The position numbers and the translations under genes are program-made. A DNA stretch of 13,010 nt from an uncultured Prevotellaceae bacterium (lineage in GTDB: Bacteria > Bacteroidota > Bacteroidia > Bacteroidales > Muribaculaceae), in assembly GCA_937898675.1 (NCBI GenBank), contig CALEJB010000040.1, positions 1-13,010 of the forward strand, written 5' to 3'. This document shows, piece by piece, positions 7,145 through 13,010 of this stretch. Below the pieces are notes generated by a model. That model was given only the letters and a program-made list of their open reading frames with translations. It made no database searches and was not told the DNA's origin. How positions within the stretch are numbered: position 1 is the first letter of the stretch; every line of letters starts with the position of its first letter.

Positions 7145-7151
7145 CGTCTTG

Positions 7152-10100
7152 TCAGAATTTGAGTTTAACATTGAAGCCGATATTCCTTGTGCCGGGGGTC
7201 ATGAAGTTGTCGATGCCCTGGTAGTAGTTTCCGGTCGATGCTGTCTGCTCGGGGTCAAACGGTGCCTTGCAGTAGAACAGCAGCAGGTTGCGGCCCACTA
7301 CCGAAATGGTGGCGTCGGCGATGCCCCACAGCAGTTTGCGCGGAATGGTGTAGCCGATGCTGGCTTCCTGCAAGCGCACGTTGGTGGCGCTGTAGGTATA
7401 GTATTGCGGGATGCCGTAGTTGTTGCCGATGGTCTGGTACCACATTTGCGGGTCAACGCGGTCGCCGCCGCCCGTGAGCACATAGCCTTGGTCGCGCGAC
7501 GCCGCCGTGGCCTCGCTCACGCCATATTTGTCAAGCGTGGCTTGGGTGGCCGAGTAGCAGATGCCGCCAAACCTTGCGGTAATGAGAAATCCGATTCGCA
7601 GGCCGCGCCAACTCAATTCGTTGCTCCATCCCATGTTGCTCTTGGGCAGCACGCTGCCCAGCAGGATGCCGCTGGCGGTGGTGGTGTAGATTTTGCCGTT
7701 TTGGTCAATGTATATCTCGCCCTCGCTGTCGCGCTGCAGGTCCGTCACCGAGTAGAGGTCGCCCATTGTGCCGCCCTCGCGCAGGATAAAGTGGGCACTG
7801 CTCAATGCGCCCTTGTCGAGGCGGTCCATAGTGATGACGGCGCCAGTCTCGGGATGCACATAGTCGCGCACGAGTTCGTTGATGCGGTTGCGGTTCATGG
7901 CCAGGGTGTAGGTGGTGCTCCATCCTAGGTCGCCCCACTGGTTTTTATAGCCCAGCGAGAGTTCGATGCCCTTGTTCTCGACATTGCCGGTCTGCACATA
8001 CAGTTTGCTGTAGGCCGACGATACCGATATGGCGGGGTCGAATGTCTGGTTGAATGTCTTGGCATAGTACAGCGTCAGGTCGAGGCTCACGTGGCCGAAC
8101 AGTCTGGCGGTGATGCCCGCTTCCCATGAGTTGGTGCGCTCGGGCTTGAGGTCATAGAGGGGGTAGATGGTCTTGGTGCTCCACTGCTGCGCCGCAGCGT
8201 CCCACTCGTAGGTCGGGTTGGCGATAAACCGCGGGAACGGCAGGCCCACCGAGGCGTAGGAGCCGCGCAACTTGAGGTAGTCGATGGCAGCGGGCATGGC
8301 GATGGATTGCGACACCACCCACGACAGGCCGGCCGAGGAGTAGAAGAAACTCTTGGCGCTGGAGTTGACGCCGGCGAGCATCGAGGGCCAGTCGTTGCGG
8401 CCCGTCAGGGTGAGGTAGAGTTGGCCAGTCCACCCCAGTTCGGCGCTGGCAAACACCGACTGCGTCTGGTCGTGGTAACCTTCCTCGTACTCCTTCATCA
8501 GCGTTTTCTCGATTTGATGGATGCTGAATTTGTTGGAGATAAGGTCCTCGCGCAGGGGACCAGTGATGCCGACGCGCTTGAACTTTTTGTCACTGATGCT
8601 GGCGCCGATGTTGGCGTTGAGGGTCAGTTCGTCGGCAAGGAAGGCCTTGCTGATGTTGGCCATCACGTCGGCATAGGTCTGCTTCATGTCGTGGTCATAC
8701 CAGCTGTAGAAGCCAAATGTGGAGCCCTCGGTGTGCAGGGTGTTGGTCGAGGCGTAGAATTTGCCCTCATATTTGTTCGTGGCATTGTCCATGCGCACTC
8801 GGCCCTGCAGGCTCAGCCACTCGGTGGCCTTGTAGGTGATGCCGCCGTTGAGCATGTAGCGGTGCTTGTTGTTGGTACGCGGGTTGCGGTAGTTGATCCA
8901 GTAGGGGTTGTCGCCAGCAAATTCGCTGATGCCCTGCGGCCAGTGCTGGACATAGATGTTGCGCTGCGGGTCAAAGCGTTCATACATGCGCGCATCTTGC
9001 CAGTCGTCGCCGCGCGGGAACAGGTAGGCGGTGAGCAGCGGGTTGCTGTAGGTGCCCTGGTTGAGCATGTTGGTGTCCTGCTGCTTCACATAACTTGCGC
9101 CCAGGTCGAGCGTGAGCCTTCCGCCCGACAGCGACGTGGTGTTGCGGATGGTGAAATTGTAGCGGGTGTATTTGTTGTTGGGCACGATGCCGTGGCTGTT
9201 GAGCATGGCCGCGCTGGCATAGGTCTGGTTGATGTCGTTGCCCGTCGACAAGGTCACGGTCTCGGTGGTAACGATGCCGGTCTTGAGGTAATCTTTCGCG
9301 GGGTCGTAGCCGCGCCAGTTGGCATCGTTGAGCCGCTGGCCCCAACTGTATTCCTGGTCGCTCGTGCTGTAACGGTTCTGGAACTCGGGAGTGCGCAGCG
9401 CGGTCAGCCACTCGGTGCTCTGCGACACGGTAATGCTGGTCTTGCCCGCTGTGCCCTTCTTGGTGGTGATGACAATGGCGCCGTTAGAGGCGCTGTTGCC
9501 ATAGAGGGCCGCCGCCGCGGCGCCGGTGAGCACGCTCACGCTCTCGATGTCCTCGGGGTTGAGGTCGGCGATGGCTTCGGTCACGCCCTTGGAGCCAAAG
9601 TTGCCCGTCTCGGCGTCGCCGTCCATGTTCTCCATGGGAATGCCGTCGATGACATACAGCGCGTTGCTCGATTGCTCGATGGACTTGGTGCCGCGCATGA
9701 CCACCTTGGACGCGCCGCCCACGCCCGACGAACTTACATTGATGTTAACGCCCGCCACCTTGCCCGACAGGGCGTTAATCAGGTTGGCGTCCTTGTTCAT
9801 CGTCAGGTCGTCGCCGCTCACCTGTTGCACATTGTAACTCAGCGCCTTTTGCGCGCGCTTGATGCCCAGGGCGGTCACGACCACCTCGTTGAGTTCGCGG
9901 GTGCTCTCGGTCAGGGTGACGACGGCGGGCAATGCGGCCGCTGCGACCTCCAGCGGGTCGCAACCCACATAGGAGAACACCAGCACGCTGCTTGGCGCTG
10001 CCTTGATGCTGTAGTTGCCGTCAAGGTCGGTCACCGCGGTGGCACTTGTGCCTTTCACCTTCACGGTAGCGCCAATCAGCGGTTCGCCGTTGGCATCGGT

Positions 10101-10250
10101 GACTTGTCCGGTCAAGGTGTGCCCCTGGGCCTGTTCGGCGCGTGTCTGGGCGCCCGCAGGCGCTGCCGTAGCGTGCGGCATGGCCAGCAACAACGCCGCC
10201 GCTGCAGCCGCTATGGCGAGGGGTCTTGGTTTGAAGAGTTGGTTTCGCAT
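7152..10250 (-). CDS. SusC-like TonB-dependent outer-membrane transporter
   Basis: The 1032-residue protein imports glycans across the outer membrane using TonB-ExbBD energy. After a signal peptide (about 1-30) comes a carboxypeptidase-regulatory-like domain, LTGQVTDANGEPLIGATVKV (46-65), typical of SusC proteins. A TonB-box-like LNEVVVTALGIKR is at 120-132. The plug (about 130-265) has VVMRGTKSI, LYVIDGIPM and the SusC-specific DIESVSVLTGAAAAALYG. The 22-strand barrel fills the rest and ends in KLKF with the terminal aromatic used for barrel assembly. No N-terminal STN domain is present, so signalling to an ECF anti-sigma factor is not expected. It is the first gene of the operon and has its own promoter. 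No regulator is seen within the operon itself. Confidence 0.95.
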   Translation of the reverse strand: MRNQLFKPRPLAIAAAAAALLLAMPHATAAPAGAQTRAEQAQGHTLTGQVTDANGEPLIGATVKVKGTSATAVTDLDGNYSIKAAPSSVLVFSYVGCDPLEVAAAALPAVVTLTESTRELNEVVVTALGIKRAQKALSYNVQQVSGDDLTMNKDANLINALSGKVAGVNINVSSSGVGGASKVVMRGTKSIEQSSNALYVIDGIPMENMDGDAETGNFGSKGVTEAIADLNPEDIESVSVLTGAAAAALYGNSASNGAIVITTKKGTAGKTSITVSQSTEWLTALRTPEFQNRYSTSDQEYSWGQRLNDANWRGYDPAKDYLKTGIVTTETVTLSTGNDINQTYASAAMLNSHGIVPNNKYTRYNFTIRNTTSLSGGRLTLDLGASYVKQQDTNMLNQGTYSNPLLTAYLFPRGDDWQDARMYERFDPQRNIYVQHWPQGISEFAGDNPYWINYRNPRTNNKHRYMLNGGITYKATEWLSLQGRVRMDNATNKYEGKFYASTNTLHTEGSTFGFYSWYDHDMKQTYADVMANISKAFLADELTLNANIGASISDKKFKRVGITGPLREDLISNKFSIHQIEKTLMKEYEEGYHDQTQSVFASAELGWTGQLYLTLTGRNDWPSMLAGVNSSAKSFFYSSAGLSWVVSQSIAMPAAIDYLKLRGSYASVGLPFPRFIANPTYEWDAAAQQWSTKTIYPLYDLKPERTNSWEAGITARLFGHVSLDLTLYYAKTFNQTFDPAISVSSAYSKLYVQTGNVENKGIELSLGYKNQWGDLGWSTTYTLAMNRNRINELVRDYVHPETGAVITMDRLDKGALSSAHFILREGGTMGDLYSVTDLQRDSEGEIYIDQNGKIYTTTASGILLGSVLPKSNMGWSNELSWRGLRIGFLITARFGGICYSATQATLDKYGVSEATAASRDQGYVLTGGGDRVDPQMWYQTIGNNYGIPQYYTYSATNVRLQEASIGYTIPRKLLWGIADATISVVGRNLLLFYCKAPFDPEQTASTGNYYQGIDNFMTPGTRNIGFNVKLKF

Positions 10251-10262
10251 GTGAATGGTATG

Positions 10263-10312
10263 TGTAGTTTTGTCTTGAATTGGCTTGATGATTATGAATC
10301 AGCAAAACTACA
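10263..10312. repeat. Perfect 10-bp inverted repeat covering the SusC -7 element
   Basis: TGTAGTTTTG at 10263-10272 and CAAAACTACA at 10303-10312 are exact reverse complements, 30 nt apart. The right arm contains the whole minus-strand -7 element (10303-10310). The left arm lies in the predicted leader and is itself a plus-strand TAGTTTTG -7-like sequence. Because the predicted start point is near 10297, both arms would not be in the same transcript, so an RNA hairpin is unlikely; a regulator binding site is possible. A smaller palindrome, TGATT-ATG-AATCA (10289-10301), lies between the arms. Confidence 0.55.
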
Positions 10313-10333
10313 ATTTTTTTTCGATATTCCAAA
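10303..10333 (-). promoter_or_regulatory. Promoter of the SusC/SusD operon
   Basis: On the minus strand TTTG (10333-10330), a 19-nt spacer and TAGTTTTG (10310-10303) match the Bacteroidetes consensus. The start point would fall near 10297, giving a leader of about 47 nt before the SusC ATG. No Shine-Dalgarno sequence is seen in the leader, as is usual in this phylum. Confidence 0.65.
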
Positions 10334-10380
10334 ATCTGCGGCTTGTTTGTCGTCATAAATCGGGTGTTAGTCGGTCAGGG

Positions 10381-10412
10381 TTTGCTCGTTTGGGGCGAAA
10401 AGCGTAAATTTG
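10381..10412 (+). promoter_or_regulatory. Promoter of the mechanosensitive channel gene
   Basis: TTTG at 10381-10384, a 20-nt spacer and TAAATTTG at 10405-10412 match the Bacteroidetes consensus. A start point near 10418 gives a short A-rich leader of about 15 nt before the ATG. It is divergent from the SusC promoter, with 47 nt between the two -33 boxes, so a protein bound between them could affect both. Confidence 0.65.
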
Positions 10413-10432
10413 CGGCAAAAAATTAGCGTTAT

Positions 10433-12781
10433 ATGATGAAAATAGCAAAGAAAATACTCTTGGCGTTGATGGTGGTGTTGACTGCGGTTGACGCTAACGC
10501 CGTGCTCAAGGAGAGCAATATGCAGCAGACGCTGGGTGTGCTGTGCGAGGAACTGAGCGACACCCACAAGGAGGAAAAGAAGCGTGCCGAGCGCTTTGAG
10601 CAGCGCAACAAGCAGTTCCGCCACACCATCGTGGCCGCGCTGGAGCAGTGCAACAGCATCGAACTGATGCTCTATAGCCAGAACAACCAGGACGTCTTTG
10701 ACCTTGCCTATGCCTGCGGCCAGGCCACCGACCTGTACAAGCGCCTGTCGCGCACCCAGTCTTTCAGCCAGTTTGAAAAGATGCAGGACGAGCAGATTGC
10801 CCGCTACGAGAACCTGATTCATGCGCTGGAAAAGATTCCGCCCCATCTGCTCACGACCAAGGAGATGCAGATTAACCGCGACAGTTGCATCTTCCTTGCC
10901 ACCGCCATCCAGCGCGACATCCGCCTCACGCGCGAGAGCATGAAGGACAATCACGAGCAGCGCCAGTTTGTCGCCGAGAAAGCCAAGACGCTCAACGACT
11001 ATGCCGTCAAGATGTATGACCGCATCCGCAAGAGCGTGTTTGTCAACGGCGGTCAAAACTACTTTGAGATTTTGCAGCGCCTGGGTTCCAACATCTCAAC
11101 CAGCAAGGAGGAGTTCAACGACAAATACACGCCGTCGCGCAAGACCCGCAGCGAGTGGCGCGGCCCGTTGATGCTGTTCCTGTTCGTCTTCATTGTCGTC
11201 TATGTCCTGCTCACCTTTGGCATCAGCTGGCTCATCCTGCGCTTTGCCGTGCCGGGCAGGTTCATCTCGCTGTCCTTCCGCAAGAAGCGCTCGTGCATCG
11301 TCATCTGTGTGGCGGCGGTGCTTTTTGCCATCATCACGCTGGTGATTTCCAATGTGCTCACCGCGCACAACTTCATGATCATGGCCACCCGGCTGCTCAG
11401 CGAGTATGCTTGGCTCATCGCCGCCATCACGCTGTCCATCATCATCCGTCTCGACGGCGACTCGGTCAAGAGCGGCGTCAAGCTCTATATTCCCGTGTTG
11501 GTGGTGGGATTTGTGGTGTTCTTCTTCCGCATCGTTTTCCTCCCCAATTCCATCGTCAACCTGTCGTTCCCGCTCATCTTGCTCGTCTGCACCGTGTGGC
11601 AGCTCGTCATCAACAAGCGGCATAACCAGAATGTGCCCCGCAGCGACCTGTTCTACTCCTGGATTTCGTTCATTGTCATGGCGGTGTCGTGCGTGATGGC
11701 GTGGATGGGCTACACGCTCATGAGCGTGCAGGTGCTCATCTGGTGGATTATGCAGCTCACGCTCATCCAGACCATTACGGTCATCTATGACATCCTGCAC
11801 AAGTATGAGGACAAGTACATTCCTGCCGACGCCGATGTGCGCCGCACTTGGTTCTACGACATGGTGTATAAGACGATTATCCCCATCGCCGCCACCGTCA
11901 GTGTGGGCCTGTCCATCTACTGGGCGGCACAGGTGTTCGACCTCACCGAGTGGTGCAAGCGCATCTTCTTCACCCACTTTGTTGACAAGCCGGGCGTCAT
12001 TGTGCTGTCGCTGGCCAGGATGCTGTTCTGTGTGGCCCTCGGTTTCATCTTCCACTACATCATCTATGTGTTCATCCAGGGCTATCAGCTGTGGCGCGAG
12101 CACAACACCAAGTCCAAGAAGGCTGTCTCCCTGTCGATGAGCCTCATCAAGTATGCCGGCTGGGGATTGTACATCTACATTGTCCTCGTCATCCTGCAGG
12201 TCAACCGTGCGGGCATCACGCTCATCCTCACCGGCCTCTCCACCGGTATCGGTTTTGCCATGAAGGATACCATCGAGAACCTCTTCTACGGCCTCTCGCT
12301 CATGAACGGGCGCGTCAAGATTGGCGATGTCATCGAGTGCGACGGCGTGCGCGGCAAGGTGTCCAACATCAACTACCAGAGCACACTCGTCGAGACCGTC
12401 GATGGCTCGGTGATTGCTTTCCTCAACAGCCAGTTGTTCACCAAGAACTTCAAGAACATGACGCGCAACCACGGCTACGAGATGGCGACAATCACCGTGG
12501 GCGTGGCCTACGGCTCCAACATCGACCAGGTGCGCCAGATGCTCATCGCGCGCATCGAGAGCCTGGACTGCTACCGCGAGAAGCGCGGCGTGCAGGTGCT
12601 GTTCCAGAACTTTGGCGACAGTAGCGTGGACCTGCAAGTCATCGTGTGGGTGCGCGTTTCCTCCAAGGTCGCCGACATTGCAGTCATCAAGGAAAATATC
12701 TACAACGTCCTCAACGAGAACGGCATAGAAATCCCCTTCCCCCAGACGGACATCCACGTCCGCACCGCCCCGCAGGGGTGA
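10433..12781 (+). CDS. Large MscS-family mechanosensitive ion channel
   Basis: The 782-residue inner-membrane protein should open under membrane tension and release solutes during hypo-osmotic shock. A signal peptide (1-23, ending DANA) precedes a charged, helical, probably periplasmic region (about 24-240). About ten hydrophobic segments follow (near 244-272, 284-308, 322-340, 350-369, 375-393, 405-425, 428-452, 480-500, 522-549, 569-590), and then the MscS pore helix with LILTGLSTGIGFAMKDTIEN (597-616). The cytosolic beta domain has NGRVKIGDVIECDGVRGKV (625-643), and the C-terminal alpha/beta domain covers about 680-780. The layout resembles MscK/YbiO-type large channels rather than the 286-residue MscS of E. 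coli. Two adjacent ATGs (10433, 10436) could start it. It has its own promoter and no evident partner gene; a link to the divergent PUL is not shown. Confidence 0.9.
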   Translation: MMKIAKKILLALMVVLTAVDANAVLKESNMQQTLGVLCEELSDTHKEEKKRAERFEQRNKQFRHTIVAALEQCNSIELMLYSQNNQDVFDLAYACGQATDLYKRLSRTQSFSQFEKMQDEQIARYENLIHALEKIPPHLLTTKEMQINRDSCIFLATAIQRDIRLTRESMKDNHEQRQFVAEKAKTLNDYAVKMYDRIRKSVFVNGGQNYFEILQRLGSNISTSKEEFNDKYTPSRKTRSEWRGPLMLFLFVFIVVYVLLTFGISWLILRFAVPGRFISLSFRKKRSCIVICVAAVLFAIITLVISNVLTAHNFMIMATRLLSEYAWLIAAITLSIIIRLDGDSVKSGVKLYIPVLVVGFVVFFFRIVFLPNSIVNLSFPLILLVCTVWQLVINKRHNQNVPRSDLFYSWISFIVMAVSCVMAWMGYTLMSVQVLIWWIMQLTLIQTITVIYDILHKYEDKYIPADADVRRTWFYDMVYKTIIPIAATVSVGLSIYWAAQVFDLTEWCKRIFFTHFVDKPGVIVLSLARMLFCVALGFIFHYIIYVFIQGYQLWREHNTKSKKAVSLSMSLIKYAGWGLYIYIVLVILQVNRAGITLILTGLSTGIGFAMKDTIENLFYGLSLMNGRVKIGDVIECDGVRGKVSNINYQSTLVETVDGSVIAFLNSQLFTKNFKNMTRNHGYEMATITVGVAYGSNIDQVRQMLIARIESLDCYREKRGVQVLFQNFGDSSVDLQVIVWVRVSSKVADIAVIKENIYNVLNENGIEIPFPQTDIHVRTAPQG

Positions 12782-12816
12782 GGTCCAAGTCGTTTTGTCA
12801 GTTGTTCACTGTTGTT

Positions 12817-13010
12817 TTAGTTGTTTGGCCCCCCTTGTTCGCGGCACATTTTTTGGAATGCCGACGGCGTCAGGCCCACGATGTCCTTGAACACAGCGGC
12901 GAAATAACTGCGTGACCTGAAGCCCACGCTGTTGGCAATGCCCTCGATGGAGTAGCTGCCATAGCCCTCGCTGTCCATCAGGCGGTGGCATGCCTCCTTG
13001 ATGCGGTACT
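12817..13010 (-). CDS. AraC-family transcriptional regulator, C-terminal part (cut by window edge)
   Basis: The minus strand reads in from the edge through 63 residues to a TAA at 12817-12819. It contains the second half of an AraC DNA-binding domain: YSIEGIANSVGFRSRSYFAA is the second helix-turn-helix, followed by VFKDIVGLTPSAFQKM, the family signature. The SIEGIA...GFRSRSYF...GLTPSAFQKM wording is typical of stand-alone Bacteroidetes regulators with an N-terminal TPR or membrane sensor region, rather than of hybrid two-component PUL sensors, but the sensor lies outside the window. It converges on the MscS gene with 35 nt between them, which hold only a weak CAGT/ACTG hairpin (12799-12811). 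Whether it controls the PUL is unknown. Confidence 0.85.
   Translation of the reverse strand, partial: YRIKEACHRLMDSEGYGSYSIEGIANSVGFRSRSYFAAVFKDIVGLTPSAFQKMCREQGGPNN

Noticed and set aside
10263..10312. Invertible (phase-variable) promoter between the inverted repeats
   Set aside because: The arms are only 10 bp, the -33 box lies outside the segment, and inversion would recreate the same -7 box, so flipping would not switch the promoter. No recombinase gene is in the window.
8307..10358. 683-codon open frame on the plus strand, antisense to SusC
   Set aside because: It lies opposite a clear SusC gene in a GC-rich region where antisense frames stay open. The translation is low-complexity, rich in Val/Gly/Ala/His/Asp, with no domain, signal peptide or promoter.
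11096..12757. 553-codon open frame antisense to the MscS gene
   Set aside because: Its composition (Asp/His/Glu/Val-rich repeats) is the reverse image of the channel's codons. No motif or start signal supports it.
12782..12816. Terminator between the convergent MscS and AraC genes
   Set aside because: The only pairing is a four-base CAGT/ACTG stem with a weak T-rich stretch after it, too little to call.

Overview
The window looks like chromosome of a fairly GC-rich gut Bacteroidales. A Muribaculaceae or Prevotellaceae relative is my guess, but the family is not settled by the sequence. Three things support the order: a SusC/SusD pair, lipoprotein signals with acidic residues after the lipobox cysteine, and Bacteroidetes-type promoters (TTTG, 19-20 nt, TAnnTTTG) with no obvious Shine-Dalgarno sequences.

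Left end (1-691, + strand): the tail of an unidentified protein ends at 79. An AT-rich intergenic region follows, with a perfect 13-bp inverted repeat and further direct copies of the same motif. The last copy contains the -33 element of a good promoter for a free methionine-R-sulfoxide reductase (msrC, 230-691). msrC meets the next gene tail to tail, and a single TTAA supplies both stop codons.

Centre (688-10250, - strand): a polysaccharide utilization locus is transcribed right to left as SusC, SusD, a GH18-fold lipoprotein that appears to have lost its catalytic acid, a DUF1735+LamG lipoprotein and a DUF1735+GH18 endo-beta-N-acetylglucosaminidase. A small secreted protein of unknown function follows and may have its own promoter. 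Order and domain content match, from memory, the high-mannose N-glycan locus BT3983-BT3987 of Bacteroides thetaiotaomicron. The inferred pathway is surface release of N-glycans from glycoproteins by the ENGase, capture by the two binding lipoproteins and SusD, and import through SusC. The mannosidases needed afterwards (GH92 in B. thetaiotaomicron) are not in the window.

Intergenic 10251-10432 holds two divergent promoters, one for the locus and one for the next gene. The -7 element of the locus promoter lies in one arm of a perfect 10-bp inverted repeat.

Right end: a large MscS-family mechanosensitive channel (10433-12781, + strand) converges on the C-terminal end of an AraC-family regulator (12817 to the window edge, - strand). 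No tRNA, rRNA, CRISPR array, insertion sequence or phage gene was seen. The window is mostly an ordinary PUL; the more unusual signals are the two intergenic repeat architectures and the degenerate GH18 protein.
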